Positions 43,765 to 54,643 of a stretch of DNA of 64,000 bases are shown here, one piece after another (the stretch's first letter is position 1; every line of letters starts with the position of its first letter). Under the pieces are notes generated by a model. It had not been told where the DNA came from and made no database searches. It saw nothing but the letters and a program-made list of their open reading frames with translations. Position numbers and translations under genes: made by a program. The stretch is from Trichosporon coremiiforme (Eukaryota; Basidiomycota; Tremellomycetes; Trichosporonales; Trichosporonaceae): positions 182,510 to 246,509 of the forward strand of contig BCJJ01000025.1 in the NCBI GenBank assembly GCA_039545355.1, given 5' to 3'.

Positions 43765-45806
43765 ATGGCTCCGAAAGGCATCTCGATGGCCGGCGACGAG
43801 CACCGGTTCGACTTCCCCAGTCTGATCCTCGACCACAAGCCGCGCAGCAAGAAGACCGTGACCCTCGTCGATCTCGATCTGGACGTGTATGGCTTCGACG
43901 AGATTAGGAAGAGCAAGCTTCCTATCTGCGCTGTCGTGGGTGTCTAGTCCACGGCCCGGCTCTCGTTCGGCTGCTTACGCGTCTCTTCCTTCGCGAGCCG
44001 CGCTTCTGACCCCGCTTCTGATCAACGACCGTTGGCTAATGACAGATCCTCTCCCATGGGCGATGTCACTCCGCAAAGATGATGGGCACGATGGCTTCCG
44101 GCATTCTCGGCGAGCTGGACCGGCTGCAGGCCGAAAGCGGACGGGAGAAAACGCGCGACGTGATTGTCGTGACCTTGGTGGGTGATCGTCTTCTCTGCTT
44201 CTCTTTCTCTTTGTGGTCAGCCAAAGCCTAGAGGCTCCAGATCGAAACCCAGCATTGGTCATTGCTGGGATGAGCTTCTCGAGGTCGTCTTCAAAGCTCA
44301 CTGTTTCATGAGAGGAGTCCGCATTTAGATTCTGGTTGTCTGCGGTTAGCTTTTTCTCGCAGAAACACGGAAGCTAACCTTGGTGGGAATAACGGTTGAG
44401 CTGGGGCAGCTTTGTCTGCCGTAAGCTGCTCTGGATAGACTAACGTCAGCTCAGAGAAACCAGTTAATGAGCTTACCCGTACGAATGGGCCTTTCTATTG
44501 TCCGAGGACAATGAAGCTCGATTGCTTGGACGCCGGATTGGTGCCTGCCAGTTCGCGCTCCGTTTGGCGAGGGCTGGCGTCAGCTTTCATGGACGGTGCG
44601 GCAGTTACCTGGCACCTGTACCGCAGACAGCGCATGTGTGACATCTGCTACTGCACATTTGACTGGCAGCAGGCTGCTGTCAGCTTCGTGGGAAGGACCA
44701 GGCAGCTCACGACTCTCCGGTGCCTGTCGTCCAAGCCTGGAGATCGAACGCTGGTCTCGCGCTGTCGCTTGTCGTAATGGCAGGCGGGAGATCGAGGCGG
44801 CGCTGGGTGTGAGCTTCAGCAGAACGAGCTCGAAGCTTACTGCTTGTTGATATTCGGGAGTACAGAGCCAAAGACGGTAGCCTGGTATTAGCTTTCGACG
44901 TCTGGAGCAAGAGCTACCGGGGTGCTGTGTGTGAATGAACGTCAAGACTGGACACTCACGGTCTGAATGTAGATCTATGACGCGCAGCTACCTTGATCCT
45001 GTAGCTGTTGCGTTGGGGGTCAGCGGCTGTAAAAGTGACTTTATTCAGCTCACCAGTTCTTCCAGTATCGTAGCGTTGAGCGCATTGGGAATGAGCTCGA
45101 CCAGGGCTGGCAGCCTGGAACATCTGGCAAGCTTACCTTGTTATCATTGCAGACTATAGCTGGAGCCCTCCGCTAACCCCAGGACCACCGTAATCACGGC
45201 GCGCGGACGCGGTTCCGCAACACAAACCTGTCGTACGACAAGAACCCGACGCACCTGATGGATATGGCGGCGACGGTGTATGCGGGCGCGCAGGACCAGA
45301 AGTTCATCATGGAGTTCCTGCCGTCGTACCTGTTCCCTCGGGGCGAGCGGACGATTGATTCCTTCGTGCCGGCCGGCGTGAGCATGGGAGGGCACGCCGT
45401 CTGGCGACTGCTGCGGCACGACCCAACCGTCCGTTTCGGTATCCCGATCATCTCGATTCCGTCGGAGGTGCTGGGCGTGAATCTCGAGGAGCGGGCGACG
45501 CAGTATGGCGTGTCGTCCGAGGGGCTGATCTACCCCGACGGCGTGCGGCACTACATGATGGCGGTGCCGTTGCCAGGTACTTATGCGGGAAAGAAGATCC
45601 TCGTTCTTAGCGGTGGGAAGGACGTGTCGATGCCGATTGAGAGGGCCGAGCCGATTATCGCGAAGATCAGCGAAGAGGCAGATGTCGAGTGGAAGGTCGA
45701 TGAAAGTGCTGGACACAAGATCTCGCCCGACATGGTACGCTGGACAGCGGATGCAGTTTGGCGCTGGGCGGCCAGCAAGGAGGCTCTCCCCAAGGCCAAG
45801 CTCTAG
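43765..45806 (+). CDS. Alpha/beta hydrolase (serine esterase-like) with a 1-kb intron
   Basis: Three exons: 43765-43935, 44046-44177 and 45183-45806; 308 aa, all joined in phase 0. The catalytic triad is visible: Ser in GVSMGGHAVW, Asp in LSGGKDVSMP, His in ESAGHKISPDM. An oxyanion-type LSHGR motif follows strand 3, and DHRNHGAR sits after the third exon join, as in related fungal hydrolases. The substrate is unknown. Intron 2 (44178-45182) is 1005 nt, about 25 times the usual length here. It ends in a canonical CTAACCCCAG and contains, on the opposite strand, a candidate intron-dense gene (44325-45085). Intron 1 is 110 nt with a TAATGACAG acceptor. Confidence 0.85.
44325..45085 (-). CDS. Candidate nested antisense gene with nine small exons, function unknown
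   Basis: Lies inside the 1005-nt intron of the hydrolase gene, opposite strand. Minus-strand exons: 45054-45085, 44992-45004, 44918-44924, 44841-44881, 44711-44802, 44609-44673, 44477-44573, 44379-44439, 44325-44339. Introns are mostly 35-39 nt with GTRAGCT-like donors and AAGCTGAC/AAGCTAA branch sites before CAG or TAG. All junction phases fit and the joined frame stays open from ATG to TAA, giving 140 aa. The last six exons are the best supported; the 13-nt and 7-nt exons near the 5' end are tentative and might be wrong. The product is basic, Ser/Arg/Ala/Pro-rich, with no known domain. Consistent phase over six exons makes chance unlikely, but this could be a spliced non-coding RNA. Confidence 0.45.
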
Positions 45807-46671
45807 AGACATCAACACGCAAGCCCTCCTCCGCACCCGTTGCACCAGGGTCGAAACAATGCGGGCACAGTACACGAGGCGGACCATCAGGCAACGCTTG
45901 CTGCGTATTGCCGACTGAGCAGGAGGGCGAGGGGCAGGACAGCCCAGATCCCCAGTTATAGAAAGGAGTACCTAGATGTGACGAAGCATGATAGATCCAA
46001 CGCCGCGCTTCAGGCGTAGGAGCCCAGGTCGGCTGGAATTGAGGCCGTAGCGGCTCCGACAGAGAGCAACGCAGCTGTGTGACAAGAAGGGTCGAGCGCA
46101 GCCGTCGCGAGAGTGCGGTTCAGTAGGCCGTCCACACTGCACGTCCTCAGGTCACCTGCCTTATTGATCAATGAACAAGAGAATATTCCAGAGCTGCCTC
46201 TCGCGCCCACGGTCATCTGATGTGCAGCCAGCCTTCACTGAGGAGCGAGGATACTGAGGATTGCGGTGCTAATGGTCTCCAGTTGAGCATAGGGATGGAC
46301 GCTCCTATTTCTCGTGCCGTCCTCGCACAACGCTGAAGGCACCGACTCGTCAACGTGTCTTCCCCTGCCTGTCTGTCGTATGAGCTTGAGCGTCGCGCGC
46401 TTGGTTCTGATTCTGAGAATCAACACTCTCCACCTCTTCATCACCCATCATCACCCTTTCTCTCGTCACAACTACAATACTCTATTCCTGCTCATTCTTC
46501 CACTCTTCAATCCATCTCACAGTATAGCTGCGCGCCAACTACTAAACCTCCCGTCGTCATATTCCCAAACGCTCGACACTTCACTTCCTACTTGTCCACC
46601 ACAATCTAACCTCCAGACCGAGGCAACGGTGCGAGCTTCCTATTTCGTCGTTGCCAAGCTAACATCAGGCG
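45807..46671. other. Intergenic region and probable spliced leader of the orphan gene
   Basis: Holds the hydrolase 3' UTR and the promoter of the next plus-strand gene. From about 46420 the plus strand is C/T/CA-rich like a 5' leader. Two acceptor-like ends precede the ATG: CTAACCTCCAG at about 46607-46617 and CTAACATCAG at about 46660-46669. The second has a GTGCGAG donor 40 nt upstream, so the leader probably contains at least one intron. Confidence 0.45.
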
Positions 46672-47667
46672 ATGCTAGAACTCCGCCGCCGTCACTGGTC
46701 CATCCCTGGCATTGTCCATGGCCGGAAAACTCCAGCTTTGAAGCTTCTCGAGTCGCCCGAGCTCAACAAGTACGGTGGTGAGAGGGGCTTGAAGATCATT
46801 CGCCTTGACCCCGGCCACCTAGCCCGTGAGAATTGGCCAGGCTGGAAGTCGCCCGACATCCCTGCAGAGGCACGCAAGCATCTCCCGGACCGCAGGATCA
46901 CGATCCATAAGACGAGTGACGAGTTCATCTTCCACGTGTCCGATCAGTTCTACGACGCCATGATGGACGCCACGGAGACGTTCGCCACACAGTTTGACGC
47001 CGTGGCTCCCGACCTCTTCACGGACATTGTCCTCCGCTGGGATGACATTCTCTGGCCTATCGACTGGTGCTTTACATACCCGGCCATGTTCCTCGCCCAC
47101 AGTCGCATCCTCGGCCCGCATGCCATGAGCGAGGCTGCATTCTCGATCCTCGACACGGTCGACGAGTTCCTTGCCACCAATGGCGAGTCCGGGGATCCGC
47201 TCTGTATTTCGATTTACCTCGACCCCACCAAGCCCAACATGATCCACTTCTGTGCGAAGCTCCCCATCCTTGACGAAGAGAAGGAGGACGAACTCACCAT
47301 CCTGCTCTGCGAGATCCTCAACGCTGCGCCAAATGCAATACCGCCGTGGTCAACAGTGGTGCCAATATTAGTGTAAGCTTACCCGATGGACTCGACAAGC
47401 TGACACCAGCGCCAAGCGCCGATGGGTTGCACACTCACACCGAATCTGACCGACAACTGTGTGGCAGATAATCGGATTTCCGCCCATTTTTCGATACCGA
47501 GTTTGTAAGCTTCCTCATCCGTCGATCCTAGCTAAAACAACAAAGTCTACCACGCCTCACCTCCAGCAGATTGCGGTAAAAACAGCTTTGAGGTAAGCTG
47601 GAATCCCCAGGAACATAGCTGAAACCAGATTATTAACGTCCGACGCAGCACTCGAACCCGCCATTGA
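46672..47667 (+). CDS. Orphan protein with small 3' exons, function unknown
   Basis: Proposed exons: 46672-47372, 47410-47425, 47468-47504, 47546-47592 and 47629-47667; introns 37, 42, 41 and 36 nt; 279 aa. Exon 1 (233 codons) has clear coding codon use and looks globular, with WDDILWPIDWCFTYPAMFLA and AFSILDTVDEFLATNGESGD; I recognise no family. Without splicing the frame stops three bases past the first donor. With splicing it continues open as AKRRWIIGFPPIFRYR, FYHASPPADCGKNSFE and IINVRRSTRTRH, phases matching each time, then TGA. The 16-nt exon is the weakest link. Further intron-like units continue to about 49.1 kb, so the gene may be longer. Exon 1 is well supported; the 3' model is provisional. 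Confidence 0.6.
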
Positions 47668-49100
47668 CGCTTAAAACAAATGCAGGCAAGCTGTGCAAGC
47701 TGGACCGCAAAGCTGATGACAGTCGTTCAGAATCACAGACTTCGTGTGGCAAGTAAACTGGGTCGGACCCCTGGACCACGCAGTACGTCAAGCTTCATCT
47801 TGTACTCGAAGCTGATCGCAGTCGATCACCGCCACATGCGGCTTCCATTAACGAGCAGGCGTCTGAGCTACTTGCAGTTTCAACAAGTTGACATCAGACT
47901 TTACGCTCATGGTACGGTTAGTGACGAATCCAGGAACATTAAGCTTCAACAGTACGAATTAGCAATACGGCCATACGGCTATTGAGCACTGCCTCTGCAA
48001 ATGACGCCCGCAAAGACCACTATGTGAGCTTCCTGCAGCATACGCTCGAGCTCACGCCCGTTCTCTCTCGTCGACATCCTTTTCAAGTCAGTCCCTTCAC
48101 TCGATTCCTAGCTGATTCACAGTGTTCCTTCCGGGATCCTCGTCGGACAACAAAACAGGACGTGGCCGCGGAGGAGACGGTGGAATTCCAGGCCCTTCAA
48201 AACGAAAATAAGAATGCGAACAAATCGACGTGCGCTCCTCGAATACAACAGCCCGCAACCGCACAACAGTGAGCTGTAGTGGTTGCATTCCTCTAGCTAA
48301 CAACGAAATTTAATGCAGCTCGAGAAGTATCGTCAGATCTTTCAGCTCTGAAACGACAGTGAGCTTTGTACTTCTGGTGCACAAGCTCATGACAGTTGAG
48401 GGGCAAGCCACGCGACGTTCGTTAACGAAGGCTGACATTCTCGTCTAAAGACCCTCCACGCAGACATTGCAACTCCGCGCCACACCGGTCTGCCAAATGG
48501 TAAGCTGCGTATGCCGTCATGAAGCTGACCTCAGTTCGCGGACAGGAAATGTCAAGCTGAACATGTGGCCGTGATAGCTGGCCGCAGAACTGAGGAGCGG
48601 GATCCGTGGCCTGTTCAGGTAGACTATCAAGCTGACTCCAGCGGACCCTTTAAGCGCGAGAGCTATCAACTGCGATCGTAGCTTAGGCCATCGAGTAGTT
48701 AACAGCTGACAACAGGTCTGCATCAAGCAGCTGAAGCAAGGTGGTAGCAGAAGAAGTAAGCTGTTCGAGGTGCGAGGACGCCAGCCCTGAAGCTTCTCTC
48801 CACGTGAGCTTAATGACCGCGGCCTGTAGCTGACAGCAGACCGTGAGCCAACTCGCACACGCAAGGAAAGCTGATATGAAATTCAGCTCTCTCCAAATTG
48901 ATGACTCGGGAAGAGGTGTGCTGCAAGGCGACGTTCCGATAGCCGACCCCAGCCGTCACGCCCCGTACGTTCAGAGCCCACTCGCAGTCACTCGCAGCCC
49001 TGCATCGAAACTGCAAGGAGGAGCTGGGTAGCTGCAGTACTAGCTGACGTACAGTGTGGCTGTCTGAACAACCTCAGCGAACTGACCCCAGTTCTTCCCC
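47668..49100 (+). other. Intron-dense stretch with no settled gene model
   Basis: At least half a dozen intron-like units of 35-40 nt on the plus strand, each with GTRAGCT at the start and AGCTGAC or AGCTAAC a few bases before CAG/TAG: for example 48359-48395, 48500-48534 and 48804-48839. Between them, frames stay open in phase over several joins; for example the frame through 47945-48023 joins 48122-48272 and then an exon of about 40 nt ending at 48358. I could not find one unambiguous full model. It may be a continuation of the gene at 46672 or a separate spliced transcript. Confidence 0.5.
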
Positions 49101-49626
49101 TTTCTTATAGCATCCATGCGCATGCATGCCATATCCTTCCCGTTGTCTATCCCATCCATCCCATCCATCCCAGCTCTCTACTGTCAGGCGCCACGGCCAA
49201 TTAGCCACCTGCCCCTGCCTGCCGATAATATGTGCCTGATCCACCCCAAGTCAGTCACGTGCTTGATCTGGTCGCGCGTCCGAAAAATTACTGACCCGCG
49301 ACGTCATAGGCCGCAATGGCAAAACTTTCAAGAGTTGGGTTCTAGGCTGTGCATTGTGGGTATGGTGTGGCTACAAGTACAGAATCCGCCGAGTCTATGT
49401 AGAAGAGGAGTCGCTTTCGCGCAGTGTCCTAGCTCGCGCTTTGCTCACTAGCACTCGCGCTCGCTTCACAGGCTGCGGTGCGCTCGCTTCACAGGCTGCG
49501 GTGCGCTCGCTTCGCTCGCGCCCCGTCGTTGCAGTGCTCGATCCCAATACATGCCATAGGCGAAGGTATACAAATGGCTAAATGCGTGCCAAAGATGTGA
49601 TGTGATGGAAGGGGGTTTTTCGGGGT
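49101..49626. other. Intergenic region before the NOP1 3' end
   Basis: No gene supported. A 23-nt unit is tandemly duplicated at 49458-49503 and followed by a partial third copy. The last part is the NOP1 3' UTR (minus strand). Confidence 0.45.
49458..49503 (+). repeat. 23-nt tandem duplication
   Basis: GCGCTCGCTTCACAGGCTGC plus GGT occurs twice head to tail, then GCGCTCGCTTC begins a third copy before diverging. Confidence 0.85.
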
Positions 49627-50720
49627 TTAGTTGCCCGAGTGACGCTCGTAGATGCCGACGACCATGGCGTGGTCACGCTCGTACGGCTCGAGGGTGAGCT
49701 GCTCCTTGGGCTTGATGCCCTCCTTGCGCATGTTGTTGACCTCAGACGCGAAGACCTGGGCGGCGGGCGCGGTCGAGTCGATACAGTTGGCCTTGATCGA
49801 GATGACGATCGCGCCGCCCTGCTTCAGGAAGTGGTGCGCGTTGAGCGCAATGATACGCGCCTGGTCGGGCTGCGCGACGTCGGCGAAGATGACGTCGACC
49901 ATCTGCACGAGCATACGGTACTTCTGCGGGTGGCGCGCGTCCTCGACAATGGGGATCACGTTCGTGCGCTTCTTCGCCATGCCGATCAGGTCACGGCCCG
50001 GGCGGTGAGAGAACTCGACAGCGTAGACGATGCCCTCGGGGCCGACGACGTCCGCGACGTGAGAGACCGAGGATCCAGAGGCGGCACCGAGGTAGAGGAC
50101 CTTGGCTCCGGGCTTAATCTGGAGGGGGTCAGCTAGATTCTCAAGACCGGGCAGCTGTCATAGCTGTAAAAGCAGCAGTTACTCACGTGGATGGCGTCAA
50201 GACCACCGAGGATACCAGCAGCAAGCTTGGAACGGAAGGGGTTCCAGACACGGTACTCGACCTTCTCCTCCTCGCCGGCGTCGTTCATGGTAGCGACCGA
50301 GATGCGCTTCTCGCCGTAGACGCTCTCTCCAGGGGTAAGGTTGCGGGTGACGAGGAGGTGCTCCTTGCCCTTGGCGATGTAGACACCCTCATGCCTGTGG
50401 GGCTCGATGGTGACGGCACCAGCTCCCTTCTTGCCGAGACCAGCCTTTCCGCCACGGCCACCACCACGGCCACCGGCACCGCCGCGACCGCCACGACCAC
50501 CGCCGCGCGCACCTGTCTCTGTCAGCTACCTATGCTGTAACAGCGGCTGTTACTCACCGCCACGGCCACCGGCTCCACCACGGCCGCCACCGCGTCCGCC
50601 GAAGGATCCGCCGCGTCCGCCAGCCGCTCCGCCGCGACCACCGCCGCGACCGCCGAATCCGCCACGGCCACCGCCACCGCCACGGCCGCCGCCTCGTCCA
50701 CCGCGTTCTCCGAAGGCCAT
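49627..50720 (-). CDS. NOP1: Fibrillarin, box C/D snoRNP 2'-O-methyltransferase
   Basis: Three exons: 50558-50720, 50187-50512 and 49627-50118; introns 45 and 68 nt; 326 aa. Nop1/fibrillarin is the catalytic subunit of nucleolar box C/D snoRNPs, methylating rRNA ribose and needed for pre-rRNA processing. The N-terminus (about residues 1-80) is a Gly/Arg-rich GAR domain built from RGG repeats. The methyltransferase domain follows: [20 protein letters not shown] binds SAM, with [29 protein letters not shown] and [15 protein letters not shown] all characteristic. The first ATG gives MAFGERGG, as in many fungal Nop1 proteins. Both introns begin GTGAGTAAC. The first intron has an 8-bp inverted repeat starting inside the donor. 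Confidence 0.97.
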
Positions 50721-51403
50721 TTTGTCGATCAAGTTAAAAGGTTGATGGGGGGTAGAGTGTATGGAGCCAAGTTAGGATCCGATACTGAGGTTACGAGGTG
50801 GATGATCGTCTGGGACTGTGGACGGGCGACAGGTTGAGGGGGGTGTGGGCGTCGCCTGTAATTTTCGGAGGGACGGGATTAAATGAGAATAAAGCGAAAA
50901 AATAATAGGGCCCTCGATAGCACCAAGGTGGAGGCCGGAATGGCCTGGCTGGTCATGCTAGTGAGTTGAAGGTTATCGTGCCTGGGGCGTGAAGCTAGCG
51001 GCCGGTCACGGAGTTGTAAACGGGATTAATTGGGGCAATTGATCCCGTTGTAATGGCGAGATTATTACTCGATACGACTTGTAAATGACTCGGTGATGAA
51101 GATGAATGGGTGAGCATGGGCCAAGATGAGAGCCACAATGGCCACAATAGTCAGCCGTTGCAGGGCGCGGACTGGTTGGGTTACCAGCAGTCACGGGCCA
51201 GCCCCGTCTCACCCACCAACGGGTGGGATCATCACAACTCACTCTCGCTGCCTATTACCTACCTACCTGCTCGTTTGACCGCCATCCCATCCATCCACAC
51301 ATACCTTTTCGTCCATTACATTCGTCACTGTCACACACCTATACCAACCACAACCACAAAGCATACACACAACCCATCGCAAGCAAAGGGACTAGTCCGC
51401 AGC
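50721..51403. promoter_or_regulatory. Divergent promoter, NOP1 / UBP3-like
   Basis: A 683-nt head-to-head spacer. An AT-rich segment (about 50870-50910) lies 150-190 nt from the NOP1 ATG. From about 51140 the plus strand lacks ATG and is C/CA-rich, fitting the UBP3-like leader. An ATG at 51110 is in frame with the deubiquitinase, but the intervening peptide looks like leader. Confidence 0.55.
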
Positions 51404-52079
51404 ATGCCAGGACAAGAACCCGGCGCACCCGCTGCGGTCGCCGCGGCTCACCACCCACCCCCACCACCTCCGACACAAGACCACCAGTTCCAAGACAACC
51501 ACCAGCAGCAACCCCCGCCGCAGCCGCAGCCGCAACAGCACCAGCAGCAACACCAACACCAACAGCACCAACCCACCTACCCCTCCCTCGCCTACCCCGC
51601 CGGCCCCTCTCAGCACCAGCCCCCTTATCTCCCCAACAACTACCCCTACAACCCCTACTACGCCGCACAGCAGTTTCCCCATCATCATGGCCAACAGCGC
51701 CCTCATCACCCCAATCCCGGAGCGGGAGCCTTCCAACCCGCCTTCCGATACGACAACTACCCCGGATACTACCAGCCGCAGTTCTACCCTCCGTACGGCC
51801 AGATGCCAGTACCCGGCCCTGGACCGGGCACCATGCAGAACGGCTACTACGTAGGGGGTGGAGCCAATTTCCAACGGCCGTACGGCGGATTCGAGGGCGA
51901 CCAGAAGTTCGGACATGAGGACGACGGCTCGGGCGCGTATCACGGAAATCCTCAGTTTGCGCCCCAGCAGCCGTTCTACCCGCCGGGACATCCGTATGCA
52001 TACGGCGTCGGCGTCGGGTACCAGCAGCCGGGAATGTACAACGGCATGGGCTACCGACCAGAGGGAGGGTACATGGGCG

Positions 52080-52110
<31 letters not shown>

Positions 52111-54643
52111 CGGGGGACCCAACGGAACAAGCGCACCTCCTGTCAGTGCCGCCAGTTCCAAGGGCTTGAACCCTGCTGCCCAAGGTTTCAACTATCCGGT
52201 GCGCAAGAACGACCCCTCATCACGAACAGCGTCAAGCGCAAACGCAAATGGACCCGCGAACGCGAACGGGCAGCAGCCGAACGGACATGCATCGGCGCCG
52301 ACAGTGGTCGAGCAGCCTGCGCCTGCGCAAGTGCCGGAAAAGGCGCAGGACGCTGGGTCGCTGGGTTTGTCACTCGAACCCCCACCCTCAGTTTCGGAAC
52401 CGGCTGCCGCCGACTCGCCTTCGCCTGCGCCTGCACCCGCACCCGCACCTGCACCTGCACCTGCACCCGCACCTGCACCTGCACCTGCCAAGGTCGATCA
52501 GCGCGCAGAACCAGACCCTGTCCCATCAACACATCTCTCAGCAGACAACGCCAACGACTCCGCATCGTCAGCATCCCATCCTCCCCGGCCGCCATCCCTG
52601 GCGGAACCATCACCGGTCCAGCCTGTGGGACTCACTTTCACCGGCGCGACTCTTGCTGGCGTCACTTCCCCACCTTCCTCGTCGTCCAACATGCCCCGCA
52701 AGAAGCAGCTTTCCGCCGATCCTATCCGGCTACGACCTCACAGGCCTGCTCACGACGCAGCAAGCGGCAACTCGTACGCCGCCCACCTGTCCCGCTTCGT
52801 CCCCGCCAGCGTCAAGTCGGAGTCGGTCTCCGCTGACTCAGAATCCGCCCCGCGACGGACATCGAAGGGATCGTCAGAGCCCCGAGGGAAGGCCGTCTAC
52901 GCCGTCGGTGTCAAGGGTGGCCGCCAGGCTCCGCCGCATCGTGCGCTCACTTTCGGTGATGTCATCACCGAGCCGCTGTCGCGCGAGCCCGAGGAGTCGA
53001 AAGCGCCCGCCGTTGCCACCCCGACGCCTGCTGCGCCCTCTGCGGAGCCGTCCGCAACCACGCCTGTTCCTGCGCCCATCCGTTCGCCCGCTCCCGCTCC
53101 CGTCAAGCCCTCGTCGTGGGCGTCGCTGCTCCGTTCGTCCCAGCCTGCCAAGTCTGCTGCCGGTACCCCGAACAGCCTTTCGGTTGCTGCGTCATCGACC
53201 CTTCCTTCCCCTTCCAAGTCGATCGACTCGTTGCCCGCTGAGAGCGTGGCGTCCAGGGTCCCTCCGTCTGATGGAAGAGCGACGCCGCGGTCGCCTCCCG
53301 CTAAGCCTTCTTCGTGGGCTGCCGCGGTCGGAGCTCCCCCTACGCCTGCCGAGGATCTTGCTCGTCTGCTCACGGATGGACTGACCGGTCGACCCGCCGG
53401 TGCCCCTGCGCCTATTGTTCCCCGCGGACTTATCAACACGGGCAACATGTGTTTTGCCAACACTGTAGGTTAATTCACTGTGTCGGTTGCTAACCCTTTC
53501 CAGATTCTCCAGGTCCTCCGCTACTGCACGCCGTTCACTGAGCTTTTCGAGGAGCTGGGCAAGCGCCTGAGGGCCGATCTTGCGCGCCGAACGCCTCTGC
53601 TCGAGGCCATGGTCGTCTTCCTGCGCGAGTTCGCCCCTGGCCCCTCCACCAACGGAAGCAACGGCACCTCGACCCCGAAGGGCAAGGCGCGCGACAATGC
53701 CTTCATCCCGGAGAACGTGTACGACGCCATGAAGGAGAACAAGCGTTTCGACACGATGCGCCGCGGCTACCAGGAGGACGCGGAGGAGTACCTCGGATTC
53801 TTCCTGAACACGCTGCACGAGGAGCTGCTCGACCTGTACTCGCGCACTGCGCCCGCGAAGCCGGTGGCCAAGTCGGCAGCTGCAAACGGCGACAGCGAGC
53901 GGACGATTGACCGGCCCGTCTCTCCAACCGGACGGCGGAACGACGACGACGACTGGCTCGAGGTCGGCAAGAAGCAGAAGACGCACGTCGTGCGCACGGC
54001 CGAGACGCGCGAGTCGTCCGTCTCGCGCATCTTTGGCGGCTCGCTGCGTTCCGTCCTCCACACCCCTGGCTCGAAGGACAGCGTCACGCTCGAGCCGTAC
54101 CAGCCACTCCAGCTCGACATCCAGGCGAACGAGGTGCATACACTTGTCGATGCGCTGCGCCACCTGAATGAGCCAGAGACAGTGCGGGGCGTGTGGTCGG
54201 CCGCGCGCAACGCCAACGTGGACGCGACAAAGCAGGTGTACCTCGAGACATTGCCTCCCGTGCTGATTCTGCACCTGAAGCGCTTCGTCTACGACCCGCA
54301 GGAGCAAAACGTCGTGAAGCGGTCCAAGCCCGTCGCATACGGCACCGAACTCAGCATCCCCGCCGAGATCATCTCCCCCGCCAAGCGCACCCCACAAGGA
54401 ATCAAGTACCGCTTATTCGGCGTCGTGTACCACCATGGCCACTCGGCGACCGGCGGGCACTACACGGTTTGCGTCGCGCGGCCAGACGGAACAGGCTGGC
54501 TCCATTTTGACGATGAGACCGTCCAGCCTGTCCCGACAGAGGACGTGATTGTCAGCGAGGAGGAGGAGAAGGACGGGCGCGCGGGCACCGTGGCCGGAAG
54601 GGAGAAGTGCGCGTACCTCTTATTCTATCAGCGTGTGCGATGA
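51404..54643 (+). CDS. UBP3: Ubiquitin-specific protease, UBP3/USP10-like
   Basis: Exons 51404-53464 and 53504-54643 flank a 39-nt intron; 1066 aa. The N-terminal 600 residues are disordered: Pro/Gln/His/Tyr-rich, a poly-Gln run, an Ala-Pro repeat (about 52425-52490) and Ser/Pro linker. The USP domain starts at RGLINTGNMCFANT with catalytic Cys683, split from ILQVLRYC by the intron. It ends with the His box HGHSATGGHYTVCVARPDGT and WLHFDDETV. Yeast Ubp3 and animal USP10 trim ubiquitin from COPII, ribosome and stress-granule proteins, usually with a Bre5/G3BP cofactor. The Cys-box context and the long disordered N-terminus favour this subfamily, but subfamily choice is an inference. I chose the ATG at 51404 because upstream in-frame sequence is leader-like. 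Confidence 0.9.

Noticed and set aside
43936..44045. Continuation of hydrolase exon 1 without splicing (stop at 43945-43947)
   Set aside because: Splicing 43936-44045 restores the strand-3/oxyanion LSHGR segment in phase, as the family requires.
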